A program made the position numbers and the translations under genes. 64,000 nt of DNA from Mycobacterium sp. 1081908.1 (GTDB lineage Bacteria > Actinomycetota > Actinomycetes > Mycobacteriales > Mycobacteriaceae), in the NCBI RefSeq assembly GCF_001673535.1, contig NZ_LZLY01000058.1, forward strand, positions 1 through 64,000, read 5' to 3'. Below are positions 20,595-30,471 of the stretch, piece by piece (position 1 is the stretch's first letter; each line of letters starts with the position of its first letter). The notes beneath the pieces are model-generated. The model was not told the origin of the DNA. It searched no databases and worked only from the letters and a program-made list of their open reading frames with translations.

Positions 20595-22982
20595 TCAGTT
20601 CGGCGTCTCGGATTCCCAGGTCCACCCCGAGATCGCCGGGTCGTCCTCGCCGTGCTCGCGGGTGTAGGCGCGGGCGGCGAGGCGGGCGTCGACCATGCGC
20701 TGGCGCAGCACGGCCGCCTGGCTGGCCAGCCCGTCGACCCGGTCGATGACGTCCATGACGAGGTGGAACCGATCGAGGTCGTTGAGCATCACCATGTCGA
20801 ACGGCGTCGTCGTGGTGCCGCGCTCCTTGAAGCCGCGCACGTGCAGGTGCGCGTGGTTGGCGCGGGAATAGGTGAGCCGGTGGATCAGCCACGGGTAACC
20901 GTGGTAGGCGAAGATGACCGGCTTGTCGCGGGTGAACAGCGCGTCGAACTCCCTGTCCGGCAAGCCATGTGGGTGCTCGGAGTCGGGCTGCAGCCGCATC
21001 AAGTCGACGACGTTGACCACCCGCACGGCCAGGCCGGGCAGCTCGCGCCGCAGGATGTCGGCGGCGGCCAGGGTCTCCAGCGTCGGGATGTCGCCGGCGC
21101 AGGCCAGCACCACGTCGGGCTCCGCGGTGGCCGTGCTCGCCCACTCCCAGATGCCCAGGCCGCGCGCGCAGTGGGCGATGGCCTGGTCCATGTCCAGGTA
21201 GGCCAGCGCGGGCTGCTTGCCGGCGACGATCACGTTGACGTAGTTGCGGCTGCGCAGGCAGTGGTCCGCCACCGAGAGCAGCGTGTTGCCGTCGGGCGGG
21301 AGGTACACCCGCGTCAGCTCGGCCCGCTTGTTCGCGACCAGGTCGATGAACCCGGGGTCCTGGTGCGACGCGCCGTTGTGGTCCTGGCGCCACACGTGGG
21401 AGGTCAGCAGGTAATTCAGCGACGCGATCGGCCGCCGCCACGGCAGCTCCCGGCTGGTGGCCAGCCACTTCGCGTGCTGGTTGAGCATCGAGTCGACGAT
21501 GTGCACGAACGCCTCGTAGCAGTTGAACAGCCCGTGCCGCCCGGTCAGCAGGTAGCCCTCCAGCCAGCCCTGGCACAGGTGCTCGGAGAGCACCTCCATC
21601 ACGCGCCCATCGGGCGCGAGGTGCTCGTCGTCAGGGCCGATCTCGGAGAGCCACACCTTGTCGGTCGACCCGTAGACGGCGTCGAGGCGGTTGGAGGCGG
21701 TCTCGTCGGGACCCATCAGCCGGAATCGATCGGAGTTGCGGGCGATCACGTCGCGCAGGAAGGTGCCCAGTATCCGGGTGGCCTCGTGCGTCTCGGCCGC
21801 CGGCTGCGGCACCGCGACGGCGTAGTCGCGGAAGTCCGGCAGGTCGAGGTCGTGCAGCAGCAGCCCGCCGTTGGCGTGCGGGTTGGCGCTCATCCGCCGA
21901 TCGCCGCGCGGCGCCAGCGCGCGCAACTCGGGGCGCAGCGCGCCGTTGCCGTCGAACAACTCCTCGGGCCGGTAGCTGCGCAGCCATTCCTCCAGCTGCG
22001 CGCGGTGCGCGGGATTGTCGTGGGTCTCGGCCAGCGGAACCTGGTGCGCCCGCCAGGTGCCCTCGACCTTCTTGCCGTCCACCACCTTCGGACCGGTCCA
22101 GCCCTTCGGGGTGCGCAGCACGATCATCGGCCAGACGGGTCGGTCGGTGCGGCCGCCGGTGCGGGCGGCGCGCTGGATGGCGGCGATGTCGTCGAACGCG
22201 TCGTCGAGCGCGGCGGCCAGCTGCTGGTGCACGTTGGCCGGGTCGTCCCCGGCGACGGTGATGGGCCGGTAGCCATACCCGCGCAGCAGGGATTCGAGTT
22301 CGGCGTGGGGGATCCGGGCCAGCACGGTCGGGTTGGCGATCTTGTAGCCGTTGAGCTGCAGGATGGGCAGCACGGCGCCGTCGGTGACCGGGTTCAGGAA
22401 CTTGTTGGAGTGCCAGCCGGCGGCCAGGGGGCCGGTCTCGGCCTCGCCGTCGCCCACGACGCACGCCACCACCAGGTCCGGGTTGTCGAACGCCGCCCCG
22501 TAGGCGTGCACCAGCGCGTAGCCGAGCTCGCCGCCCTCGTGGATCGATCCCGGCGTCTGGGCCGCGACGTGGCTGGGGATGCCGCCGGGAAAGGAGAACT
22601 GCCGGAACAACTTCCGCAGCCCCTCGGCGTCCTCCTCGATGCCGGTGTACACCTCGCTGTAGGTGCCCTCCAGGTACGCGTTGGCGACCAGCCCGGGCCC
22701 GCCATGCCCGGGCCCGGTGACGTAGATGACGCTGGCGTCGCGGTTGCGGATGACCCGGTTCAGGTGCGCATAGATGAGGTTGAGTCCGGGCGTGGTGCCC
22801 CAGTGACCCAACAGCCGGGGTTTGACGTGCTCGGACGACAACGGTTCGGCCAAAAGCGGGTTGTCCAGCAGATAGATCTGTCCGACCGAGAGGTAATTGG
22901 CTGCGCGCCAATACTTGTCGATGAGGGCAAGCTCGTCGTCGGGGAGGGCTGCGACATTGGTGGTCGAGGTTTGTACAGTCAC
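20595..22982 (-). CDS. xfp: Xylulose-5-phosphate/fructose-6-phosphate phosphoketolase
   Basis: 795 residues, standard for the family. A thiamine-diphosphate enzyme cleaving xylulose 5-P (and usually fructose 6-P) with phosphate to acetyl phosphate plus triose- or tetrose-phosphate. Visible are [27 protein letters not shown]-like [23 protein letters not shown], the TPP motif [35 protein letters not shown] and, in the C-terminal half, [18 protein letters not shown]. It starts with GTG. It offers a bypass of glycolysis and the pentose pathway toward acetyl-CoA and connects functionally with gnd in this window. I do not recall a counterpart at this place in M. tuberculosis. Confidence 0.95.
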   Translation of the reverse strand: MTVQTSTTNVAALPDDELALIDKYWRAANYLSVGQIYLLDNPLLAEPLSSEHVKPRLLGHWGTTPGLNLIYAHLNRVIRNRDASVIYVTGPGHGGPGLVANAYLEGTYSEVYTGIEEDAEGLRKLFRQFSFPGGIPSHVAAQTPGSIHEGGELGYALVHAYGAAFDNPDLVVACVVGDGEAETGPLAAGWHSNKFLNPVTDGAVLPILQLNGYKIANPTVLARIPHAELESLLRGYGYRPITVAGDDPANVHQQLAAALDDAFDDIAAIQRAARTGGRTDRPVWPMIVLRTPKGWTGPKVVDGKKVEGTWRAHQVPLAETHDNPAHRAQLEEWLRSYRPEELFDGNGALRPELRALAPRGDRRMSANPHANGGLLLHDLDLPDFRDYAVAVPQPAAETHEATRILGTFLRDVIARNSDRFRLMGPDETASNRLDAVYGSTDKVWLSEIGPDDEHLAPDGRVMEVLSEHLCQGWLEGYLLTGRHGLFNCYEAFVHIVDSMLNQHAKWLATSRELPWRRPIASLNYLLTSHVWRQDHNGASHQDPGFIDLVANKRAELTRVYLPPDGNTLLSVADHCLRSRNYVNVIVAGKQPALAYLDMDQAIAHCARGLGIWEWASTATAEPDVVLACAGDIPTLETLAAADILRRELPGLAVRVVNVVDLMRLQPDSEHPHGLPDREFDALFTRDKPVIFAYHGYPWLIHRLTYSRANHAHLHVRGFKERGTTTTPFDMVMLNDLDRFHLVMDVIDRVDGLASQAAVLRQRMVDARLAARAYTREHGEDDPAISGWTWESETPN

Positions 22983-23020
22983 CCCGCCGATTGTCCCCGC
23001 CTCAGCTGAACGACGCCCCT

Positions 23021-23869
23021 CTACTCTTCGCCCCGGGCCCTCGCCTCGTAGGCCCTGCGCTTCTCGACGTCGACGTCGTCGGTGAAGACGTGGTCGCCGC
23101 CGAGCAGGCGGTTGAGCCCCTCGGCGAGCCTGCGCGGCCAGAATTTCTGGGACACCACCATCGCGCCGGCGGCCTTCGTGATCCGCACCCGCGGCTTCGG
23201 GTGGGCCACCAGCCCGACGATCGCCTCGGCGATCTCGGCGGGCTCGGCGTTGCGGAATCCCTTCATGCCGGGTGTCCCGGCGACGAGCTCGGTGTTGACG
23301 AACGTCGGCAACACCGTGGAGAACTCCACCCCGGCCGGGCGGTACTCCAGCCGCGCCGAGTCGGTGAACGCGATCACCGCGTGCTTGCTGGCGCAGTAGC
23401 TGGCCAGCCCGACGATGTAGAGCTCGCCGGCCAGCGAGGCGACGTTGATGACGTGCCCCGATCCGCGGGGGACCATGCGCTGCGCCGCCAGCTTGCTGCC
23501 CAGGATGACGCCGTAGACGTTGATGTCGAGAATGCGCCGCGTGACCGCGTCCGGCTCGTCGATGATCCGGCCGACGGGCATGATGCCGGCGTTGTTGATC
23601 AGCACGTCGATCGGCCCCAGCTGGCGCTCGACCTCGTCGAGGAAGTCGCCGAACGAATGCGCGTCGGTGACGTCGAGTTTCCCGTAGACGTCGAGGCCGA
23701 GCGCGGCGCCCGACTCCTTGACCCGGACCTCGTCGATGTCCCCGATCGCGACCTTGGCGCCCAGGTTGTGCAGCGCGGTCGCGGTCGCCAGCCCGATCCC
23801 GCGGGCGCCACCGGTGATCACGATCACCTTGTCGCGGACCTTCAGGCCGATCGATGCCGCATCTGCCAT
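23021..23869 (-). CDS. Short-chain dehydrogenase/reductase, Rv1865c type
   Basis: 282-residue classical [35 protein letters not shown] with TGxxxGx[12 protein letters not shown] with [34 protein letters not shown] with the catalytic Ser and YxxxK, and the C-terminal [16 protein letters not shown]. An NAD(P)-dependent oxidoreductase of unknown substrate. GGGAGGACC just upstream fixes the ATG, giving [14 protein letters not shown]; the longer frame upstream overlaps the divergent GNAT gene and is not credible. Upstream of phosphoketolase on the same strand with a gap of about 40 bases. Confidence 0.92.
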   Translation of the reverse strand: MADAASIGLKVRDKVIVITGGARGIGLATATALHNLGAKVAIGDIDEVRVKESGAALGLDVYGKLDVTDAHSFGDFLDEVERQLGPIDVLINNAGIMPVGRIIDEPDAVTRRILDINVYGVILGSKLAAQRMVPRGSGHVINVASLAGELYIVGLASYCASKHAVIAFTDSARLEYRPAGVEFSTVLPTFVNTELVAGTPGMKGFRNAEPAEIAEAIVGLVAHPKPRVRITKAAGAMVVSQKFWPRRLAEGLNRLLGGDHVFTDDVDVEKRRAYEARARGEE

Positions 23870-23978
23870 GGTGGGTCCTCCCAAAAAAAGTTGACGGGTG
23901 TCAGGTTTGCGATGGGGTAAGCACAGCACTCGACGCGGCGCCGCGCAAATGGCGCCGAACACGCCGATACTCACAACC

Positions 23979-24500
23979 GTGACCGAGGTGCGGGCGGCCG
24001 TCCCGGGGGACGCCGACGAGGTGGCCCGGGTGCAGGTGCGGTCGTGGCGGTCGGCGTACCGGGGCCTGATCGCCCAGGACTTCCTCGACGGCCTCACGCC
24101 CGAGTTCTTCGCCGACCGATACACGTTCGGTCGGATGGGGCTCCGGCTGCCGTCGACCATGGTCGCCGTCGACGGGTCCGCGATCCGCGGCCTGGCCACC
24201 ACGGGGCTGTGCCGCGAGACGGAGTTCCCGAATTTCGGTGAGCTGATGGCGATCTACGTCGATCCCGCGCACGTGCGCAGGGGCGTCGGGCGGCTGCTGA
24301 TGGCGGCCGCGCGGGCGCGGCTCCGCGCGGCCGGCGTCGCGGGCGCGCTGCTGTGGGTGCTGGAGGGCAACACCCCGGCGCGGCGGTTCTACGAACGGGA
24401 CGGGTGGCATTTCGACGGCGCTTGCCGCACAACGTATTTCGGAAACGCGGCCGCGCGCCAGGTCCGCTACCGCTGCCTGTTCGTCTGCGGAAAGCCGTGA
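23979..24500 (+). CDS. GNAT-family N-acetyltransferase
   Basis: About 173 residues. GNAT motif A is ELMAIYVDPAHVRRGVGRLLMAAARARLRAAG with the acetyl-CoA R/QxxGxG/A pattern, followed by ALLWVLEGNTPARRFYERDGWHFDGA, the typical N..A..FY...GF end. The N-terminal VRAAVPGDADEVARVQVRSWRSAYRGLI is the usual start. A GTG (MTEVRAAV) was chosen because relatives begin there; an ATG 30 bases upstream is an alternative. Substrate unknown. Its 3' end overlaps the convergent thioesterase-like gene by 34 bases. Confidence 0.82.
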   Translation: MTEVRAAVPGDADEVARVQVRSWRSAYRGLIAQDFLDGLTPEFFADRYTFGRMGLRLPSTMVAVDGSAIRGLATTGLCRETEFPNFGELMAIYVDPAHVRRGVGRLLMAAARARLRAAGVAGALLWVLEGNTPARRFYERDGWHFDGACRTTYFGNAAARQVRYRCLFVCGKP

Positions 24501-25288
24501 TTGGCGATGCCGGTGGCCAGGCAGTTGCCGATCGGACCGTGCTGGTCGAACATCGTTGCGACGCCGTTGGCCAACCCGGCGTGGCCGCACTGGGTCATGG
24601 CGGCCAGCCCGACGAACGGCCCATCGGGCGGGCGGACCAGCGCCAGCGTGTAGTCGGCGTTGATGAAGTGCAGTCCGTTGGTCCCGTACTGGCAGACCGC
24701 GCTGGTGGCATCGGCGGCCATCGCCGCGCGCGTCGTCGGGGTGGCATCCTCGCCGAGTATCAGCGGCACCACGAAACGCACCCACAGGAACTTCTGACAT
24801 GCCTGCTGCAGGGCAGAGAAATCGCACTCGGTTCGGTCGGGCTCGTCGCTGTTGAAGGCCCAGACGTGCAGCGGGTAGTCCTCGGGCACCGGGCTCGGGG
24901 TGCGCGGGATCGCGGGCATCGAGACCGGAGACGACCAAATCGTGTTGTCGGGCTGCTCGCCGAGGCGCAGGAAAACCGCCCTGGCTGTCGCGACCGCGGT
25001 GTCGGCCTGCGTCAAGACGGCGTCGGCGAGCCGGACGCGTCCGCCGTCCCGGTGCACCGTGGTCGTGACCGCGCATGGTTGCAACAGGGCGCGTCGAGGC
25101 AAATCGACTGTCAGGCGGGCCAATTGGAAGTCGGGATCACCGAAATCGCGTTCGATCGTCCGGCACAACAATCCGCCGACGTTCTGGCCCGCGACATACG
25201 GGCCCCACGGTCCGGCGGCCAGCGCCGTGGGCACGTAGAACCCACCGTCGGGAACGAAGATCGCCCGAGCCATCTCGTCGCCACCCAT
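24467..25288 (-). CDS. Acyl-CoA thioesterase-like (double hotdog) protein
   Basis: 273 residues resembling mycobacterial thioesterase-family proteins: GFYVPTALAAGPWGPYVAGQNVGGLLCRTIERD and FQLARLTVDLPRRALLQPC (N-terminal hotdog: a group gating entry, then substrate strand), DGGRVRLADAVLTQADTAVATARAVFLRLGEQP, and a C-terminal GLHFINADYTLALVRPPDGPFVGLAAMTQCGHAGLANGVATMFDQHGPIG similar to the TesB second half. The acyl substrate is not evident. The ATG three bases after the uppP stop was chosen; MARAIFV 15 bases later is an alternative. Likely co-transcribed with uppP. Confidence 0.75.
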   Translation of the reverse strand: MGGDEMARAIFVPDGGFYVPTALAAGPWGPYVAGQNVGGLLCRTIERDFGDPDFQLARLTVDLPRRALLQPCAVTTTVHRDGGRVRLADAVLTQADTAVATARAVFLRLGEQPDNTIWSSPVSMPAIPRTPSPVPEDYPLHVWAFNSDEPDRTECDFSALQQACQKFLWVRFVVPLILGEDATPTTRAAMAADATSAVCQYGTNGLHFINADYTLALVRPPDGPFVGLAAMTQCGHAGLANGVATMFDQHGPIGNCLATGIANHGFPQTNRQR

Positions 25289-25290
25289 GC

Positions 25291-26193
25291 TTATTGCAGG
25301 CTCAGCCACACCAGGCTGGCGCCGCCCACCAGGGCGCAGTAGACGGCGAACGGCGTGAGGGTGCGCGTCTGGAAGTACCGGGTCAGGAACCGCACGGCCA
25401 GGTAGGCGCAGACGAAGGAGGCGACGCTGCCGGCCAGCACCTGGCCGCCGATCCCGGCCCCCAGCGGCCCGAACAGGTCGGGAATCTTGTAGACGCCGGC
25501 CGCCAGGATGATCGGCGTGGCGAGCAGGAACGAGAAGCGGGCGGCGTCCTCGTGCGAGAGCCCGCGCCACAGGCCGGCCACCATCGCGATGCCGGAGCGG
25601 CTGATGCCGGGCAGCAGCGCCAAGATCTGGGACGAGCCGATCACCAGCCCGCGGGCCATCGGCAGTTGGGCCAGCCGGTTGTCGATGGCCTCGCCGCGGT
25701 GGTCCTCGTGCTCTTCGTCGCCGGTCGGCGAGACGCGGCGGCGCAGCACCTCGCCGGCATACAGCGCGATGCCGTTGAGCAACAGGAATGCCGCCGCGGG
25801 AATGGGTTTGCCCAGCGTGGTGCGGAACAGGTGCTCGAGGGCCACCCCGGCCAGGCCCACCGGGATCGTGGCGACGACGATCAGCCAGGCCAGCCGCTCG
25901 TCGGGCGTCTGGATCCGGCGGTACCGCAGCGAGGCGAAGAAGCCGGCGACGATCCGCAACCAGTCCCGCCAGAAGAACACCAGCAGCGCGGCGGCGGTGG
26001 CGACGTGCAGGCCGACGATGAACGCGAGGTACGGCGATTCGGGGGTGGACACGTTGAGGTCCCGGGCCCATTGCCCACCGACCAGCGCCGGCACCAACAC
26101 GGAGTGCCCGAGGCTGGAGACCGGGAACAGCTCGGTGACGCCCTGGAACGCGCCGACTACCACCGCCTCGACGTAGCTCAACTGCGCGGTCAT
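25291..26193 (-). CDS. uppP: Undecaprenyl-diphosphatase, UppP/BacA family
   Basis: 300 residues, integral membrane. The first active-site motif is AVVVGAFQGVTELFPVSSLGHSVLVP with the E/QxxxE pattern; the second is ALLPGISRSGIAMVAGLWRGL with PGxSRSG. Several helices alternate with a hydrophilic insert SPTGDEEHEDHRGEAIDNR after residue 160 that makes it longer than typical UppP (about 275). Dephosphorylates undecaprenyl (in mycobacteria decaprenyl) diphosphate to recycle the cell-wall lipid carrier. The start MTAQLSYVEAV matches the family. M. tuberculosis has uppP elsewhere (Rv2136c), so this may be a second copy. Confidence 0.88.
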   Translation of the reverse strand: MTAQLSYVEAVVVGAFQGVTELFPVSSLGHSVLVPALVGGQWARDLNVSTPESPYLAFIVGLHVATAAALLVFFWRDWLRIVAGFFASLRYRRIQTPDERLAWLIVVATIPVGLAGVALEHLFRTTLGKPIPAAAFLLLNGIALYAGEVLRRRVSPTGDEEHEDHRGEAIDNRLAQLPMARGLVIGSSQILALLPGISRSGIAMVAGLWRGLSHEDAARFSFLLATPIILAAGVYKIPDLFGPLGAGIGGQVLAGSVASFVCAYLAVRFLTRYFQTRTLTPFAVYCALVGGASLVWLSLQ

Positions 26194-26354
26194 TGGGTGG
26201 GGACGCCTCCATCCGGGATCGTGGGCGAGAACCGGCAAGAACTACCGAGCGTAGCGGGTCCGAATTCGCGCACGAACCGGCTTGGGCGGCTGCGCATTTG
26301 GCCGCCGGACAAGTGCTCGCGGGTGGCCGCTGACCAGGCAGGTACGGTGGGCGG

Positions 26355-28751
26355 ATGGCGGAGGGGCTGCTCGAAACCGTGCGCGTGCTGGACCTGTCCA
26401 GCGGCAGCGCCGACGCGGTGAGCCGCCTGTTCGCCGATCTCGGCGCCGACGTCCTCAAGACCGAATTCCCCGGTGGCAGCCTGGGGCGCGACGACCTGCC
26501 GGCGCTGGCCGGCGCGAGCATCCCGTTCGCGCTGCACAACGCGAACAAGCGGGCCGCGGTGCTGGACCCGCTCGAGGACAGCGACTGCGCACGGTTCCTG
26601 GACCTGGCCGCCGAGGCCGACATCGTCGTGGACAGCGGGCTGGCCGGACACGTCGGCGCCTTCGGGATATCGGGCGCGGAGCTGGCGGCCCGCTACCCGC
26701 ATCTCGTGGTGCTGTCGGTCACCGACTTCGGCGAGACGGGGCCGCGGTCGGCGTGGCGTGCCACCGACGCGGTGTTGTTCGCGATGTGCGGCGCGTTGTC
26801 GCGTTCGGGTCCGACCACCGGCACCCCGGTGTTGCCGCCGGACGGCATCGCCTCGGCCACCGCCGCCGTGCAGGCGGCGTGGGCGGCGCTCGTCGCCTAC
26901 TACAACCGGTTGCGCTGCGGCACAGGCGATTACATCGACTTCTCGCGGTTCGACGCCGTCGTGATGGCGCTCGACCCGGCGTTCGGCGCGCACGGGCAGG
27001 TCGCCGCCGGGGTCCGCCACAGCGGGCGGTGGCGCGGGCGCCCGAAGAACCAGGACGCCTACCCGATCTGCCCGTGCAAGGACGGGTACGTCCGGTTGTG
27101 CGTGATGGCGCCGCGGCAGTGGCGGGGGTTGCGTCGCTGGCTGGGGGAGCCCGAGGAGTTTCAGGACCCCAAATACGACGAGATCGGGGCCCGGATGGCG
27201 GCCTGGCCCGAGATCAGCGTGCTGGCGCAGGCGCTGTTCGCCGACCGGACGATGAAGGACCTGGTGGCCGCGGGGCAGGCGCACGGGGTGCCGATCGCCG
27301 CGGTGCTGCCGCCGTCCTGGGTGCTGGGCGCCGAGCATTTCCAAGAGGTGGGCGCCATCACCGAGGCCGAGCTGCTGCCGCGGGTTCGGACCAGCGTGCC
27401 CACCGGATATTTCGTCGTCGACGGGCAGCGCGCGGGTTTCCGCACGCCGGCCCCGGCCACGGGGCAGGACGAACCGTATTGGCGCGGGAACCCGGTGCTG
27501 GTGCGGGCGCCGTCGGGCAGGGTCGGCGACTATCCGCTCACCGGGCTGCGGATCCTCGACCTGGGCATCATCGTCGCGGGCGGCGAGCTGAGCCGGCTGT
27601 TCGGCGACCTCGGCGCCGAGGTCATCAAGGTCGAAAGCGCCGATTATCCCGACGGGCTGCGGCAGGCCCGCGCGGGCGACGCCATGAGCGAGTCGTTCGC
27701 GTGGACCCACCGCAATCACCTCGGCCTGGGCCTGGACCTGCGCAGCGCCGAGGGCAAGTCCATCTTCGGCCGGCTGGTCGCCGAGGCCGACGCGGTGTTC
27801 GCCAACTTCAAGCCGGGAACCCTTACCGCCCTAGGCTTTAACTACGAGGCGCTGCGCGCCGTCAACCCGCGGATCGTGCTCGCTGGCAGCAGCGCCTACG
27901 GCAACGGCGGCCCCTGGCGCACCCGGCTGGGCTACGGTCCGCTGGTCCGCGCCGCCACCGGGGTCACCCGGCTGTGGACGTCGCAGGACGCGGTCGACGA
28001 GGCCGGCACCCGGCGGCACGCCTTCTACGACGCGACGACGATCTTCCCCGATCACGTCGTCGGGCGGGTCAGCGCCATCGCCGCGCTGGCCGCGCTGATC
28101 CATCGCGACCGCACCGGCGGCGGCGCCCACGTCCACGTCTCGCAGGCCGAGGTCGTGATCAACCAGCTCGACACGCTGTACGTCACCGAGGCCGCGCTGG
28201 CCGCGGGCATCGGCCCAATCCGCCACGACACCAGCCTGCACGCGGTGTATCCGTGCGCGGGCGACGACGAATGGTGCGTCATCTCCATCGGCTCGGACGA
28301 CGAATGGCGCTGCCTCGCAGACCTTGTCGACCATCCGCAATGGGCCGACGACCCGCGGTTCGCGACCGGCGAGTCGCGCCTGGCCAACCGCCGCGAGCTG
28401 GTCGAGCTGGTGTCGGCCTGGACTCGCACCCGCACCCCGACGCGCAACGCCGAGCTGCTGCAGGCGGCCGGGGTCGCCGCCGGACCGATGAACCGCCCGC
28501 CCGACATCCTCGAAGACCCCCAGCTGATCGAGCGAAAACTGTTCATCGCCATGACCCATCCGCTGATCGAGCGCCCGATGCCCGCGGAGACGGGCCCCGC
28601 GCCGTTTCAGCACATCCCGCCGGCCCCACAACGCCCGGCGCCCCTGCCGGGCCAGGACACCCGCGAGATCTGCCGGAATCTGCTCGGGATGAGCGCGGAA
28701 GAGACCGAGCGGCTGATCCGCGACGGCGTGCTGTTCGCGACCGCGGACTAG
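26355..28751 (+). CDS. Tandem CaiB/BaiF-type CoA-transferase, Rv1866 type
   Basis: 798 residues made of two class III CoA-transferase modules. Module 1 (1 to about 380) has VRVLDLSSGSADAVSRLFADLGADVLKTE, HNANKRAAVLDPL and VLPPDGIASATAAVQAAWAALVAYY. Module 2 (from about 395) has LRILDLGIIVAGGELSRLFGDLGAEVIKVE, HRNHLGLGLDLRSAEGK, FANFKPGTLTALGF and FPDHVVGRVSAIAALAALIHRDRTGGGAHV. The likely catalytic Asp is present in both (about D163 and D566), so both sites may work. Single-module members act as interlocked dimers; a fused pair would be a built-in dimer. Moves CoA between acids; substrate unknown. First of three same-strand genes with a thiolase-like and an epimerase-like protein. Confidence 0.9.
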   Translation: MAEGLLETVRVLDLSSGSADAVSRLFADLGADVLKTEFPGGSLGRDDLPALAGASIPFALHNANKRAAVLDPLEDSDCARFLDLAAEADIVVDSGLAGHVGAFGISGAELAARYPHLVVLSVTDFGETGPRSAWRATDAVLFAMCGALSRSGPTTGTPVLPPDGIASATAAVQAAWAALVAYYNRLRCGTGDYIDFSRFDAVVMALDPAFGAHGQVAAGVRHSGRWRGRPKNQDAYPICPCKDGYVRLCVMAPRQWRGLRRWLGEPEEFQDPKYDEIGARMAAWPEISVLAQALFADRTMKDLVAAGQAHGVPIAAVLPPSWVLGAEHFQEVGAITEAELLPRVRTSVPTGYFVVDGQRAGFRTPAPATGQDEPYWRGNPVLVRAPSGRVGDYPLTGLRILDLGIIVAGGELSRLFGDLGAEVIKVESADYPDGLRQARAGDAMSESFAWTHRNHLGLGLDLRSAEGKSIFGRLVAEADAVFANFKPGTLTALGFNYEALRAVNPRIVLAGSSAYGNGGPWRTRLGYGPLVRAATGVTRLWTSQDAVDEAGTRRHAFYDATTIFPDHVVGRVSAIAALAALIHRDRTGGGAHVHVSQAEVVINQLDTLYVTEAALAAGIGPIRHDTSLHAVYPCAGDDEWCVISIGSDDEWRCLADLVDHPQWADDPRFATGESRLANRRELVELVSAWTRTRTPTRNAELLQAAGVAAGPMNRPPDILEDPQLIERKLFIAMTHPLIERPMPAETGPAPFQHIPPAPQRPAPLPGQDTREICRNLLGMSAEETERLIRDGVLFATAD

Positions 28752-28775
28752 TTCGGCTGGCATTCCCGACGTGGC

Positions 28776-28845
28776 GCCGAGCGTGCGGCTGGCCGCACGT
28801 TGACTGCCGAGCGTGCGGCTGGCCGCACGTTGGATGCCGAACGCC
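28776..28845. repeat. 30-bp tandem repeat, each copy a hairpin
   Basis: A 27-bp core starting GCCGAGCGTGCGG occurs at 28776-28802 and again at 28806-28832 (30-bp period), and a decayed third copy GCCGAACGCCGGC follows. Each full copy contains GTGCGG-CTGG-CCGCAC, a 6-bp stem with tetraloop. It lies between the CoA-transferase stop and the thiolase-like start, so it may end or process the transcript. Confidence 0.85.
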
Positions 28846-28877
28846 GGCCGGATCCATAGCCACGCTAAATTCGTCGC

Positions 28878-30362
28878 ATGACCGTCGATCCCAGGACACC
28901 GGTGTTGATCGGCTACGGCCAGGTCAACCACCGCGACGAAATCGACCCCGCCACGCGGTCGGTCGAACCGGTGGACCTGATGGCCGCCGCGGCCCGGCAG
29001 GCCGCGGACGCCCGGGTGATCGAGGCCGTGGACTCCATCCGCGTGGTGAACGTGTTGTCGGCGCACTACCGCGACCCCGCGCTGCTGCTGGGCGAGCGGC
29101 TCGGCGCCACGGGCTTCACCACCCGGTACAGCCCCGTCGGGGGCAACGTCCCGCAGTCCCTGGTCAACCACGCCTGCCTGGACATCCAGCGCGGCCGGGC
29201 CGGTGTCGTGCTGCTCGCGGGGGCGGAAACCTGGCGCACCCGCCGGGGCCTCAAAGCCAAGGGCGGCAGGCTCGAGTGGACCGTGCAGGACGAGTCCCTG
29301 CCGGCGGCCGAGGTCATCGGCGAGGACGTGCCGATGTTCGGCGAGGCGGAGCTGAAGAGCGGCCTGAACCTGCCGGCCTTCGTCTACCCGCTGTTCGAGC
29401 AGGCGCTTCGCGTCGCCAGCGGCGAATCCGTCGACGACCACCTCGAGCGCATCAGCGAACTGTGGGCGCGGTTCAACGCCGTCGCGGTCGACAACCCGCA
29501 CGCGTGGATCCGCAAACCGGTGACCGCCGAGGAAATCCGGCGGCCCGGGCCGCAGAACCGGATGATCAGCTGGCCCTACACCAAGCTGATGAACTCCAAC
29601 AACATGGTCGACCAGGGCGCCGCGCTGGTCCTGGCGTCGGTCGAACAAGCGCAGCGCCTGCGCGTCCCCGCCGACCGGTGGGTCTTCCCCCACGCCGGCG
29701 CCGACGCGCACGACACCCCGTCCATCGCCGAGCGCGACGAGCTGCACCGCTCGGCGGCCATCCGGATCGCCGGCGCCCGGGCGCTGCAGCTGGCCGGCCT
29801 GGGGATCGACGACGTCGACTACGTCGACCTGTACTCCTGCTTCCCCTCCGCCGTTCAGGTCGCCGCGGCCGAGCTCGGGCTGCGCCTCGACGACCCGGCC
29901 CGCCCGCTCACCGTTACCGGCGGGCTGACCTTCGCGGGCGGCCCGTGGAGCAACTACGTGATGCATTCCATCGCCACGATGGCCGAGCTGCTGGCGGCCC
30001 ACCCCGGGCGCCGGGGCCTCATCACCGGCAACGGCGGTTACCTGACCAAACACAGCTTCGGCGTCTACAGCACCGAGCCGCCGGCCGAATTCCGCTGGGA
30101 GGACGCGCAGCCGGCGGTGGACCGCGAGCCCACCCGCGAGGGCCTGGTCGAGTGGGACGGCGTCGGGACCGTCGAAGCGTGGACCACACCGGTCGACCGC
30201 GACGGGCGACCCGAGAAGGCGTTCGTGGCGGTGCGCACGCCCGACGGGGCCCGCACCCTGGCCGTCATCGCCGATCCCGGCGCCGCCGCAGCGACCGTGT
30301 GCGAGGACATCGGTGGCGCCAAGGTTGCCGTCACCCCGGACGGCATCGCGGCGCTGCGGTAA
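28878..30362 (+). CDS. Thiolase-fold protein lacking active-site cysteines, Rv1867 type
   Basis: 494 residues with the overall order of SCP2/thiolase proteins: TPVLIGYGQVNHRDE, a nucleophile region NVPQSLVNHACLDIQRGRAGVVLLAGAE, DYVDLYSCFPSAVQVAAAELGL, VTGGLTFAGGPWSNYVMHSIATM, TGNGGYLTKHSFGVYST. The nucleophilic Cys expected in NxxCSSG is not found (the Cys seen lies later in that helix), and the C-terminal CxGGG is replaced by GNGG. Claisen chemistry is therefore doubtful; it could be a thioester-binding or structural partner, like DUF35-paired thiolase-like proteins. A C-terminal extension of about 90 residues follows the thiolase core. Middle gene of the trio. Confidence 0.85.
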   Translation: MTVDPRTPVLIGYGQVNHRDEIDPATRSVEPVDLMAAAARQAADARVIEAVDSIRVVNVLSAHYRDPALLLGERLGATGFTTRYSPVGGNVPQSLVNHACLDIQRGRAGVVLLAGAETWRTRRGLKAKGGRLEWTVQDESLPAAEVIGEDVPMFGEAELKSGLNLPAFVYPLFEQALRVASGESVDDHLERISELWARFNAVAVDNPHAWIRKPVTAEEIRRPGPQNRMISWPYTKLMNSNNMVDQGAALVLASVEQAQRLRVPADRWVFPHAGADAHDTPSIAERDELHRSAAIRIAGARALQLAGLGIDDVDYVDLYSCFPSAVQVAAAELGLRLDDPARPLTVTGGLTFAGGPWSNYVMHSIATMAELLAAHPGRRGLITGNGGYLTKHSFGVYSTEPPAEFRWEDAQPAVDREPTREGLVEWDGVGTVEAWTTPVDRDGRPEKAFVAVRTPDGARTLAVIADPGAAAATVCEDIGGAKVAVTPDGIAALR

Positions 30363-30471
30363 CCGGCCGGCTACATCGCCATAGCCAAAAGACCCCAAAA
30401 CGGGGCAACGGTCGCGTAAGGGACACCAACTTGCCTATTGTCGGGTTGGACGTTGGGGGAGGTGAGCCCAG

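Noticed and set aside
28776..28845. CRISPR array
   Set aside because: Only two full copies with 3-base separation and no unique spacers; no cas genes in the window.
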